A stretch of DNA of 64,000 nt, taken from the NCBI GenBank assembly GCA_905234765.1, contig CAJOIF010000019.1, positions 13,610 to 77,609 of the forward strand, given 5' to 3'. This DNA comes from an uncultured Bacteroidales bacterium (lineage in GTDB: Bacteria; Bacteroidota; Bacteroidia; Bacteroidales; F082). Positions 16,727-27,213 of the stretch are shown here, piece after piece; position 1 is the first letter of the stretch; each line of letters starts with the position of its first letter. Below the pieces are notes generated by a model. It was not told the origin of the DNA. It made no database searches and saw only the letters and a list, made by a program, of their open reading frames with translations. Position numbers and translations under genes: made by a program.

Positions 16727-18045
16727 CTACTTATGCACCCTTCTAACGAAATCCTCCACTTCAGGCACGCCGCCTTGATAGACGAGATAGCCATTGTAAG
16801 GCTCTCTTGGAGTGATTTCGCTGTTGACAGGGGTGAGCATGATGTTCTTCACTTCCTCGCGGTCGTGGGTCTGGCCCAAGGCCCAGCCGAGCTTGATGTA
16901 GGCGGTCTCGGCAAGCATGTTTTGTGCCGGGATGATGCCACGGTTCATCAGGTCGCGGCCGGTGTCGTAGACGAACATGTGGGCATAGCCCCAAATGGTC
17001 TGCACGGTCATGTATTGGTGTACGCCCTTCTCGGTGGCGCGCTCGATGGCGTCGAACATGCCACGGTTGACGTGACCCAATCCGGTGCCGTCCCAAACGA
17101 TGCCTTGATAGCCGTTGTCGACCAATGCGTCGAGCACGTCGGGCTTCATGCCGGGATAGTAGTAAAGGATGGCCACGCGGTCGTCGAAGGTCGGGATGAT
17201 CTTCACGTCGCGGTCATTGCGGCGGTGGTTACGCGTTTGCGGTCAACAGTGGCGACAGGCGTATCGCCGATGGTGCGGAAGGTGCTACGATAGCTCGAGT
17301 GCATCTTACGCACGCGGGTACCACGATGCAGGAAACCGTATTCGTCGGAGGTGGGACCGAACATGCAGACCATCACCTCGGCCACGTCGCCGTGACCAGC
17401 GGCGGTCATGGCGTGCATCAGGTTGAGGGCAGCATCGGACGACGGACGGTCGGACGAACGCTGCGAGCCCACCAACACGACAGGTACTGGCAGGTTTTGG
17501 CACATGAAGGTCAGGGCAGCGGCGGTGTGGGCCAAGGTGTCAGTGCCGTGGCCGATGACGATGCCGTCGATGCCGTTCTGGATTTCTTCGCCAATCTTCT
17601 TGGCCAAGGCCACATACTCCTTGGGCGACATGTTCTCGGAGAACACGGCAAACACCTTCTCGGTCTCGAGGTTGCAGATGTCGGCCAGTTCCGGCACGGC
17701 GCCATACAGCTCACCCGGCGAGAAAGCGGGAATCACAGCACCCGTGCGGTAGTCCAGACGGGAGGCGATGGTGCCACCCGTGCCGAGCAATTTCACGTGC
17801 GGAAGTCCCTCAGTGTAAGGGAATTCCTTCTCCGGGATGTGGTAGTTGGCTTTCTTGTAGTCGGTCTCCACCATGCTCGTGATGGTGCTGATGTCGACAC
17901 CGATGTTGTAGCCCGTGTTGACCTTCATGACGATATGTTGGTCGTCCTGGAAGGCGGCGCGAGGCAGAATCGTGCCTTTGAAGAGGCCTCCCGTGGTTTG
18001 GCATTCGGCCTGGCTCCACACGCGGCAATTGTATTTCTTGAGCAC
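16727..18045 (-). pseudogene. gatD: Glu-tRNA(Gln) amidotransferase subunit D (archaeal GatD type), frameshifted
   Basis: The asparaginase-like subunit that releases ammonia from glutamine or asparagine for GatE. The N-terminal domain reads CQTTGGLFKGTILPR and HIVMKVNTGYNIG, which separates GatD from plain asparaginase. The two active-site threonine motifs are LGTGGTIAS and IGHGTDTLAHT. The frame breaks near 17222-17233: after DRKRV the sequence continues in another frame as RRNDRDVKIIPTFDDRVAI. One missing base restores about 440 codons. No good ATG exists at the 5' end. The frame runs on upstream of the GTG at 18045 into the end of gatE with family-like residues (GYNGAALEVLKKYN), so the N-terminus may also be affected. 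Confidence 0.82.
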
Positions 18046-18082
18046 CTCAAGGGCGGCTCCGTTATATCCTTGGAAAAAATCT

Positions 18083-20016
18083 TCAGCCTTTGATGTTATT
18101 AGCCAATTCTTTCATTTCGATGTTGCCCATCGCTTCCTTCATCTGACCCATAATCCAGTTCTGGCGGTCGAGATCGCTGCACTTTTTCTTCTTCGGCGCA
18201 AAGCCGGCGCAGAGGTTGTCGAGCTTGGTCAGCAGGTCGTCTTTCGCATAGCGCTTGAAGCCGATCTTTTCCAAGACTTGCTCCATCGGCAGCGAAGCGT
18301 CTTCGACCAACGTCGGGGCCATGTTCCATGCCAAGCGGTAGTCTAAGCCTTGCTCTTTCAGGAAGGCAAACAGATTATATAAGGTGCTGTCGTTGAACTT
18401 CGATTCGGGGTTCTTGCCAAGCAAATGCTTGAGTCTCATGCCGACAAAGCGACCGACGGTGCGGCCATCCACGCCAAGCTTCTCGACGATTTCGGCCATG
18501 ACGGGGAACCAGTTCTTCGCAAAGATGTAACGGAAGCAGTCTTGCGGCACGTTCCACTCCGAGAGTTTGTAGTAACGGTCGATGATTTCCGAAGGCAGTT
18601 CGGCTTTCAGAGCCTTGATGAAGGCGGGGTCGAGCCGGTGTCGGGGTACATGCGGTCGGCACCAGGCAACACGCGCTCGAAGATGGTGATGCCGTTCGAG
18701 ACGGCCTTGCGGGTCTCCTTCGGCACGCCGTCCCAAGCCATGAGGCAGCGCTCTTCGATGGTCTCGATGGCGGTAGGCATGTCGTTTTGCGGACCCCACA
18801 CGAGGATAAGGGCGTCCTCGTCGGTGGCATGGAGGCGCTTGCCGAGTTTGTGCCATTGGGCGCGGGTCAAAACAGGCTCAAACATTTCGTCGTGAAGCAT
18901 GTTGGGACGCTCGAGGCAGGCGATGACCTTCAGGCGATCGGCGATTTCGTCGGCGAACATCTTGCCGGGTTGGGTGAAGTGCGACAAAACGCCACGGAAC
19001 TTCGGCAGCTTGATGAGTTTCATGGCACCGCCCTTGGCCTTGTTGTCGAGGATAGGCAGGTAGTCGGTGACAAATGACACGTCGGCCACTTCCACCTTCC
19101 AGCCTTCCTTGCCGATTTCGCGGTTCAGCCTTTCTTGCAGCTGCACCAACGACCACTGACGGAAGCACTCATTATGAGACAGCTCGGGGATCCACTTGGC
19201 GTGTTGCACGCCCTTCAGCTCGATGCGTGTGCCACCCGTGCAGCTCACATTGACATCTTGACGGCCAGCGCCCATGCCTGTACGTACCAAACCTGTTGAA
19301 CGGCCGAGGAAACGGATGTATTCGCAGGTCTCGCGCAATTCGTCGGGGTTCTTGCAGTCGGGGTAAGTGACGGTCTCAATCAACGGCACGCCGAGGCGGT
19401 CGGTCTGATAGATGCGGCGGTGGCCGATGTCACTGATCTCGCGGCAGGCGTCCTCCTCAATGCTCAACTGAATCAGGCGGATGTCTTTCTTTGGCAGCTT
19501 CAGCAGGCCTTCCACGCCCACGATAGCAGTACGCTGGAATCCAGTCGGGATAGAGCCGTCGAGGTATTGCTTGCGAGTGATATGCACTTCGCCCACGATG
19601 TTTAGGTTCGAACGCAAAGCAATGACGATGGCGTTGTGCAGTGCTTCGCGGTTGATGGGGAACGGCGGGGTGTCGTCAATGTCGTAGGTGCAGGCGGTGC
19701 CGCTCTTGATGCGATAGACGATTTCTTTTTTCGTCTTGAACTCCATCAGGGCCGTGCCGTCGTATTCGCCCAGCTCCGAAAGGGTGGGGCGCATGTGACG
19801 GATCAGCTCGGCGTCGTAGTCCTCAAACTTGTTGAATTTTCCGGCGGGACAGCGGCAGAACAGCTTCTCTTTCGTCTTGATTTGCTGGTGCACTTCGAGT
19901 CCCGACATGAAGCCTATGCGGTCATAGTCTTCTTGGGTGGCTTTTTTGCGCTCCACGTAGCCGGCCTGTTGCTTGGTCTGCTCGTAGTTGGCGCGGGGGT
20001 CAAAGTTTGTGCTCAT
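18083..20016 (-). pseudogene. gatE: Glu-tRNA(Gln) amidotransferase subunit E (archaeal GatE type), frameshifted
   Basis: The GatB-like subunit that phosphorylates and amidates Glu-tRNA(Gln). Residues 1-270 form the kinase cradle (GFMSGLEVHQQIKT, LFCRCP, QLSIEEDACREISD). Next comes the GAD insertion found only in GatE (about 300-400, KLIKLPKFRGVLSHFTQPGK), followed by the helical YqeY-like tail. The frame breaks at a C4 run on the minus strand (plus 18626-18629): YPDTGSTP must be followed by AFIKALKAELPSEIIDRYY. One extra C gives 644 residues, close to the archaeal length. It is followed by gatD, and glnS lies one gene upstream. GatDE is considered archaeal, so transfer is likely. Confidence 0.85.
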
Positions 20017-20142
20017 ATTTGTTTATTTGTTGATTTCAATATTCTTGAATTTCAAGATTAGGATCTTTTCAAAAAGAATCGGCTAAAATAGAAAAATTTT
20101 GGATTGGTTGAGAAAATAGTGCGAGAAAAATTCAGAAAACGT

Positions 20143-21942
20143 CTAATTGTTCTTGTCGTCAATCGTGCGAGCAATCTTCTCAATGTTTAGGCTGCGTGCC
20201 GAGGCATCAATGATTTCCTTATAAATGCCGCCTTTTTTGTAGATTTCGTCTGGGTCGCCCGACTCCTCCACATGGCCTGTCTTGAGCGCGTAAACCATCT
20301 CGCTGTCAATGATTTGTGAAATGCTGTGCGAGATGATGATGACGGTGCGGTCTTTCTTGATGGCATCGAGGCTGTTCTTGATTTGCTCGGTAGCGATGGC
20401 ATCGAGGCTGGCAGTAGGCTCGTCAAGGAAGATGATGGGCGGGTTTTTGAGGAACATGCGCGCGATGGCGATACGTTGCTGCTGTCCGCCCGAGAGGTCG
20501 GAGGCTTTGTTGTAGAACTGTTTGGGCAACTGCATGATTTGGTCGTAGATATACGACTTCTTGGCGGCTTCTACCACTTCCTCATGTGTGGCGTTCGGGT
20601 TACCGTAGAGGATGTTTTCCTCAATAGTACCATCGAAAATGTGGTTCTTTTGGAGCACGAGGCCGATGTTTTCACGCAGGAATTGGGTGTCATATTCGCG
20701 CAAATCCACGCCATCAAGGGTGATGATGCCTGTCTGCGGTTCGTAGAATTTGTCCAATAAGTTAACAATGGTGCTCTTGCCCGCGCCCGAAAGACCCACC
20801 AAAGCCGTGATTTTGTTCGGTTCGATGGTCATGTTCACGTCGAAAAGGGCTTGATTGCCATTGGGATAGGTGAAGTTCACATTTTTGAGTTCAAACAGGC
20901 CGTGAATCTTTTCGGGTCTGTAATTTCCCGAAGGCTCCACTTCCTCTTCCGCATCGAGGATGCCGAAGAAGCCCTCAGCGTAGATAAGCGCGTCGTTCAC
21001 GTCGTCGAAAATACGCTGCAACTGTGTGATGGGCGCAATGACATTGCTGAACAGTATCACGTGGTACATGATTTTACCGATGGTCATGCCTGGGTAGCCT
21101 ATTAATACAAGGTAAGCCGTCAAGATGATGACCAGCACCGTTCCGACCTGTTTCACAAAGCTCTTGATGCCGTTGTAGTAAAACGCCACTTTGCGGGTTT
21201 TCATCTGGTTTTCAGTTACTTGATTTTGGATATCGAGTTGCTTCTGCGCCTCGATTTGCTCGCGGTTGAAGCTCTTGATGACGTTGATGGAGTCGATGAT
21301 GTTCTTGATACCCTGGCTCTTGGTTTCCAAATGGTTGCGCATCTCGCGACGCCAGCCTTTCAACCTTCGTGCCTGACGGTAGGTAATCCAAAAATACACT
21401 GGCACAATGCCCAATGCCACCAAGCCGACATAAACATTGGCCGCGAACATTAAAATAAGTGCCAAAAGTGCGCTCGTGAACAGGGGCAAAAGGTCGATGA
21501 AGAAGTTTTGCACCGTGCGCGATAACGAACTGACACCTTGGTCGATACGGGCTTGCAACTTTCCGGTGGCATTGTCCGAAGAATTGAAGAAGGCCATCTT
21601 GAAAGTCAGCACTTTTTCGATGACGCTTTGGGCCAAGTCGCGGCTGACGAAGATGCGCATCCGCTCGCCGAAGTAGTTCTGCGCAAAGGTGATGAGAGCC
21701 GAGATGATTTCCTTGCCGAGGAGCACCGTCGAAATCAGTATGACGATATGGGCGGCGCGTTGCCCCCACTTTTCACCTGCCGTAACGAGGTCATTCACCT
21801 CATCAACAGTCCAGTCGAGCACGATGGCGTTGACCTGTGCCATCAAGGAGCCAATCAAGGTTAGTATTAATGTAATGAAAACCAACCATTTGTAAGGTTT
21901 GACAAACGGACTGACGTTTTTGAAGAGCTGGAAGAGGTTCAT
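20143..21942 (-). CDS. ABC transporter, fused membrane and ATPase domains (MsbA-like exporter)
   Basis: A 599-residue half-transporter that works as a homodimer or heterodimer in the inner membrane. Residues 1-320 form the six-helix export domain. Residues 340-590 form the ATPase domain, with Walker A GLSGAGKST, signature LSGGQQQRIAIARM, Walker B IIFLDEPTAS and the H-loop VIIISHS. Longer reading frames upstream are spurious: the ATG of MNLFQLFKNV sits 19 bp after an exact -7 box (21961-21968). The substrate cannot be told; lipid, drug or peptide export are all possible. It lies between glnS and gatE on the same strand. Confidence 0.9.
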   Translation of the reverse strand: MNLFQLFKNVSPFVKPYKWLVFITLILTLIGSLMAQVNAIVLDWTVDEVNDLVTAGEKWGQRAAHIVILISTVLLGKEIISALITFAQNYFGERMRIFVSRDLAQSVIEKVLTFKMAFFNSSDNATGKLQARIDQGVSSLSRTVQNFFIDLLPLFTSALLALILMFAANVYVGLVALGIVPVYFWITYRQARRLKGWRREMRNHLETKSQGIKNIIDSINVIKSFNREQIEAQKQLDIQNQVTENQMKTRKVAFYYNGIKSFVKQVGTVLVIILTAYLVLIGYPGMTIGKIMYHVILFSNVIAPITQLQRIFDDVNDALIYAEGFFGILDAEEEVEPSGNYRPEKIHGLFELKNVNFTYPNGNQALFDVNMTIEPNKITALVGLSGAGKSTIVNLLDKFYEPQTGIITLDGVDLREYDTQFLRENIGLVLQKNHIFDGTIEENILYGNPNATHEEVVEAAKKSYIYDQIMQLPKQFYNKASDLSGGQQQRIAIARMFLKNPPIIFLDEPTASLDAIATEQIKNSLDAIKKDRTVIIISHSISQIIDSEMVYALKTGHVEESGDPDEIYKKGGIYKEIIDASARSLNIEKIARTIDDKNN

Positions 21943-21960
21943 GGGTGTAAATATTTTGTG

Positions 21961-21968
21961 CAAAAATA
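21961..21968 (-). promoter_or_regulatory. -7 box for the ABC exporter
   Basis: The minus strand reads TATTTTTG, fitting TAnnTTTG. It places the transcript start after the spurious upstream starts and supports the start at 21942. gatE has no such box in its 126-bp upstream gap, so it may be read through from here. Confidence 0.6.
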
Positions 21969-22031
21969 CAAAAATGTGGAGACGGAATGCACTCCGCCTC
22001 CACATCACAATGAATTCAAGATGATTACAAA

Positions 22032-23774
<1,743 letters not shown>

Positions 23775-23806
23775 AACTCTAAACTTTAAACTCTAAACTC
23801 TACACT
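23775..23806. repeat. Heptamer tandem repeat (CTCTAAA)n touching the glnS start
   Basis: About four degenerate 7-base units on the plus strand (CTCTAAA, CTTTAAA, CTCTAAA, CTCTACA) fill the whole gap between glnS and the C69 gene. A looser version precedes trxB near 1730-1760. Confidence 0.6.
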
Positions 23807-23807
23807 T

Positions 23808-25550
23808 TTAATAGGCTTTGTACTTGTCGCCAGTCTTCTCGATGAGGATGCGATAGTACTCGTCGCTGTACTTGGGGTGCTCGCTCTTGATGGGCGTGTA
23901 CTTTTGTCCGGGTTTGGCGGGCTGGGCTGTGTTCAGGTTGCCGTCCATGTATTTCATGAACAAGTCATGATAAAGCTTTTGCCATGCTTGGGTCATCTTT
24001 TGGGCTTGGTTGCAGGAGAATTGTGTCAGTTCGCGCACCTGTGCTTCTTTGCCTTTGATGGTGGCCACACGCTTGTCGAGTTCGGGGACGGCTTTTTCTG
24101 CCCAGTTGGTTTCCATGTCGCGCTGGCGCTTGCGGATCTCAGGATGGATGTAGTCATACTTGGTGTAAGCCCAGTTGCTCATCTGGTTGAAGGTCCAGAA
24201 AGCGGAAGTCTCCGACCACTCGCTCATTGAGCCGTTGCCTTCGCGGAAGCACTCGGGAATTTCGGTCATGCAGGTGTACATCGGGCAGTAAACGGTGTTG
24301 TCGGTGTCGTCCACGCCGAACCAAATGATGCCGCCAATGGGCCATTCGAGGTAACCGCGGCTTTGGGCCACGAAACTGAAGCCGGTCTGCTGGGTGGCGG
24401 TGGTGCGCTCATGCACATAGGACACACCATCGACTTTCCAGTCCATGGGACGCCAACGGTAGGGGCAGTGGAACGGACCAGCACCCACGTCTTGCGACAT
24501 GTCGAGTTCTGTGCCCTCGAGGTGGTCACGCATGAAGTCCATCATGTCGAGCACGCTGACCTTCTTGTTGGGCTTCACCCACAAAGGCATACGGTTGGTC
24601 GGGAAGTTGTCGGGGGTTTGGCACATATTGGCCGTGTAGGGCTGGGCGCGCTTGATGTCGCGACCCGTAGCATAGCCCCAATAGTCTTTCATGTTGTCGG
24701 TCACCTTGTTGAACATGGCCCACACGCGGAGGTCGCAGAAACGGGCACCGTCGAAAGTGACAGGGTTGTAGACATCGGAGAAGGAAAACTTGTCATCGGG
24801 ACCGTCATAAAGTTTGGCTTGCTTGGCGAAGCTGATGACGTCGTCGGCATAAACACAGTCGATGTTCGGGTCTTTCAGCAGTTTGTCGATGTTCTTGAAA
24901 GTGATGCTGGTCTTGCACTTGCGCGAGGCCAAAGGGAAAGTGGTGATGCGGGCTTGGTTGGCGTGACCGCTCACATAGCCATCGGGGATGCGGCGGGCTA
25001 CCCACACGGCACCTTTGTTTTCCTTGCCCTTGCCAATCATTTCAAGAATCCAGCACTCTTCGGTGTCGGAGATGGAGAACGACTCACCCTCGCTGACATA
25101 GCCGTAGTTGGCCACCAGTTCGCCCATGCACTTGATGGCTTCGCGGGCGGTCTTGGCACGCTGTAAGGTGATGTAAATCAAGCTGCCATAATCGATGATG
25201 CCGGGGCCGTCATACAGACTCTCGATGCCGCCATAGGTCGTCTCGCCGATGGCCAGCTGCCATTCGTTCATATTGCCGACCACGTTGTAGGTGTGGGCCA
25301 CTTGCGGGATTTGGCCGCGGAACACGCCGCCGTCCCAATCGTATACGTCAAGCATGGTGCCAGCGGGCCAATCTTTGGCAGGATAGTGATAGAGCTCGCC
25401 ATAAAGCACATGGCTGTCGGCGGCATAGCTAATCATGCAGGAGCCGTCGGTAGAGGCACCTTTGGTAATGAGGAAATTTGTGCAGGCATTGGCTTTCCCG
25501 AAGGAAAAAACAAGAACCAAAGCCACAATTGCAGTGAATACTTTTTTCAT
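23808..25550 (-). CDS. C69-family dipeptidase (PepD/U34 type), secreted
   Basis: A 580-residue Ntn-type hydrolase that cleaves dipeptides. The signal peptide MKKVFTAIVALVLVFSFGKA is followed by NACTNFLITKGASTDGS; Cys at the start of the mature chain is the catalytic nucleophile. Further family stretches are GETTYGG, YVSEGESFSISD and the C-terminal PKYSDEYYRILIEKTG. The ATG at 25550 is chosen over an upstream start because it begins the signal peptide and sits after a -7 box at 25590. With the two S46 peptidases it suggests a peptide-consuming lifestyle in the periplasm. Confidence 0.92.
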   Translation of the reverse strand: MKKVFTAIVALVLVFSFGKANACTNFLITKGASTDGSCMISYAADSHVLYGELYHYPAKDWPAGTMLDVYDWDGGVFRGQIPQVAHTYNVVGNMNEWQLAIGETTYGGIESLYDGPGIIDYGSLIYITLQRAKTAREAIKCMGELVANYGYVSEGESFSISDTEECWILEMIGKGKENKGAVWVARRIPDGYVSGHANQARITTFPLASRKCKTSITFKNIDKLLKDPNIDCVYADDVISFAKQAKLYDGPDDKFSFSDVYNPVTFDGARFCDLRVWAMFNKVTDNMKDYWGYATGRDIKRAQPYTANMCQTPDNFPTNRMPLWVKPNKKVSVLDMMDFMRDHLEGTELDMSQDVGAGPFHCPYRWRPMDWKVDGVSYVHERTTATQQTGFSFVAQSRGYLEWPIGGIIWFGVDDTDNTVYCPMYTCMTEIPECFREGNGSMSEWSETSAFWTFNQMSNWAYTKYDYIHPEIRKRQRDMETNWAEKAVPELDKRVATIKGKEAQVRELTQFSCNQAQKMTQAWQKLYHDLFMKYMDGNLNTAQPAKPGQKYTPIKSEHPKYSDEYYRILIEKTGDKYKAY

Positions 25551-25589
25551 ATTGGTGATATTTTGTTGTTTGTCGCAATAATGACGGCA

Positions 25590-25597
25590 CAAAGATA
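25590..25597 (-). promoter_or_regulatory. -7 box for the C69 dipeptidase
   Basis: The minus strand reads TATCTTTG (TAnnTTTG), about 40 bp before the start codon at 25550. Confidence 0.7.
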
Positions 25598-25735
25598 GGA
25601 AATTTTCGATTGGGATTGTAAATGATATATGAAACAAAAAAAGAGGATGACTATTTTTTAGTCACCCTCTAATCCTAATTATCGCAGGGCTTTACATCAA
25701 ATTCTCAAACCCCGCCATAAAAATGAAAAACAGTT

Positions 25736-25966
25736 TTAATCGTATTGCTGTTGGTACGATCCATTTTGCTGTTGGTACGATCCGTTTTGTTTCGGCACGA
25801 TGAGCGCACATATAAAGTAGGCTAGTAGCGCACTGCCAAAACTGCAGAAAGTGAGCAACACCCACAGCAGGCGGATGATGGTGGAATCCAGTTCAAAATA
25901 CTCGGCAATGCCACCGCAAACGCCGCACAAGCGCTTGTCGGTATTCGAACGATACAGCTTTTTCAT
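25736..25966 (-). CDS. Small PspC-domain membrane protein
   Basis: A 76-residue protein with the PspC signature KRLCGVCGGIAEYF followed by one membrane helix (about 34-58, IRLLWVLLTFCSFGSALLAYFI). The C-terminus carries two copies of QNGSYQQQ and is polar. PspC proteins act in envelope-stress sensing in Proteobacteria. In Bacteroidota, small single-domain forms are common and their role is unclear. The start at 25966 fits the -7 box at 26001-26008; upstream starts would precede the transcript. Monocistronic. Confidence 0.88.
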   Translation of the reverse strand: MKKLYRSNTDKRLCGVCGGIAEYFELDSTIIRLLWVLLTFCSFGSALLAYFICALIVPKQNGSYQQQNGSYQQQYD

Positions 25967-26000
25967 TGTTTTTTTCCTTTCGTTGTTTGGTTGAACGGCG

Positions 26001-26008
26001 CAAAAGTA
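26001..26008 (-). promoter_or_regulatory. -7 box for the PspC gene
   Basis: The minus strand reads TACTTTTG with TTTTTG about 15 bp further upstream. Confidence 0.7.
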
Positions 26009-26078
26009 CGAACAAAAACCATACCATGCCAGAATAATTTTAATCATGGTTCGGGCGGATTTGCAAACCTCTATTGGG

Positions 26079-27098
26079 TTACTTATCTTCCGCGAAAAGC
26101 TCCACATAATCTTTCCCTTCTGGGGGAATGGGCAAATATTCCTCTGAAACCACGGTGAAGACGTAAACAAGCTCCCTTTCGTTTTTGGCCTCCCTGACGT
26201 ATTGCCGCTTCAAGCGAGGTTTCGCTCCAGCGATGCCAAGCGTTTCGTGCATCTTCCGTTTGAGTGTTTTCTCCGAGGTTTCACCAAAAGCCACATGCCA
26301 CCAGTAAAGTCTTGTGACCTCACCATTACCATTGATGACATGCAGATGCACTACAGGATGCAGCATCTTGTTTCCATTGTGCAATTCCACATACATGGCT
26401 CGTCCCACGATGTTGCCTCGCTCGTTGACGATGGGCAGGAATTCGATGGGATTCACTTCAGGCTCAAATCGGCGAGGTCCTTCCGCTGGGGCAGACAAGT
26501 CCTTCTCATCGTCCTCTACAATCGGCTGTTTTTCCACCATCTGCGGAAGTTCTTGTTCGATGGTTTTTGGCTTTCGTCTTTCTGTTGGTGCTGCTTTCAC
26601 GATAAGCTTGTCGTGGACAATCTGCGTGAGGGTCATCGGCTCAAACGATACTTCCTCCACCACTATCCTTCCCTTTCCTTTCAATTCAATGACGTCACCT
26701 GGTTTCTTCCCCATCAATGCCTTGGCTATGGGTGAGACAAACGAAACGAGGCCTTTGTTCACGTCGGCTTCATCTACCCCCACGATTCTCACCACATGCC
26801 CATTGTAGCGCACCCAAGCCCCAAAGCTCACCGTGTCCTTGCTGACCTTGGTGAGGTCGACCTCCACAGCACTGTTGATACGGCCAACGAGCTGCTTGAT
26901 TGTTGCGTCGATGAAATTGACCATGATATAGTTGTCGCCCGCCTTGAGACGTTCTTCTTCAAGGCTTTTCAGTTCCTCTTTGAGCGCATCGAGGCCTTCT
27001 TTGGTGACATAGTTGGGCACGCCTTGGGGCAGGTAAGCCCTTGGTGGCACCATTGGAATCTCTTCTTGATCGCCTTCTTTTATGAACCCCCTACTCAT
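26079..27098 (-). CDS. GreB-like elongation factor fused to a degenerate Nudix-like domain
   Basis: Gre factors bind the RNA polymerase secondary channel and stimulate cleavage of backtracked RNA. Residues 1-25 (MSRGFIKEGDQEEIPMVPPR) match the GreB start almost exactly. Residues 28-85 form the coiled coil and 88-165 the C-terminal domain ending in GKGRIVVEEVSFEP. After an acidic linker, residues 215-330 resemble an IDI-type Nudix domain (FLPIVNERGNIVGRAMYVEL, HPVVHLHVING). The Nudix box is lost: the expected GxxxxxExxxxxxxREUxEE is replaced by GETSEKTLKRKMHETLGI. The start at 27098 follows from the GreB N-terminus; longer starts lie in repeat C. A hydrolase activity is unlikely. Confidence 0.82.
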   Translation of the reverse strand: MSRGFIKEGDQEEIPMVPPRAYLPQGVPNYVTKEGLDALKEELKSLEEERLKAGDNYIMVNFIDATIKQLVGRINSAVEVDLTKVSKDTVSFGAWVRYNGHVVRIVGVDEADVNKGLVSFVSPIAKALMGKKPGDVIELKGKGRIVVEEVSFEPMTLTQIVHDKLIVKAAPTERRKPKTIEQELPQMVEKQPIVEDDEKDLSAPAEGPRRFEPEVNPIEFLPIVNERGNIVGRAMYVELHNGNKMLHPVVHLHVINGNGEVTRLYWWHVAFGETSEKTLKRKMHETLGIAGAKPRLKRQYVREAKNERELVYVFTVVSEEYLPIPPEGKDYVELFAEDK

Positions 27099-27100
27099 AG

Positions 27101-27184
27101 AAAAGACACGAGACTGCGAGACTACGAGACTACGGGACAGGGGCTTGTCTCGAAGTCCCGAAGTCCCGCGTCTCGAAGTCAAAA
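27101..27184 (+). repeat. Heptamer inverted-repeat element, copy C (between DPP7 and the Gre-like gene)
   Basis: It has the same architecture as copies A, B and D: GACACGAGAC heptamers, a short loop, GTCCCG/GTCTCG heptamers, and an end in GAAGTCAAAA. Here the element points against the flanking genes, which shows that its orientation is not fixed. It lies 3 bp from the Gre-like start codon. Confidence 0.8.
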
Positions 27185-27213
27185 GATATTACAGTTTAAT
27201 CTTAAACAGTTAC

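Noticed and set aside
18046..18113. A fused GatE-GatD protein
   Set aside because: The GatD-like frame runs into the gatE end, but a gatE stop codon in another frame separates them. A missing start or an indel explains it more simply, and no such fusion is known to me.
25741..25790. Short direct repeat at the 3' end of the PspC gene
   Set aside because: It is a coding repeat (two QNGSYQQQ units) that needs no mobile element to explain it.
27099..27182. Upstream start extending the Gre-like protein by 28 residues
   Set aside because: The extension is translated repeat C. The MSRGF start matches GreB.
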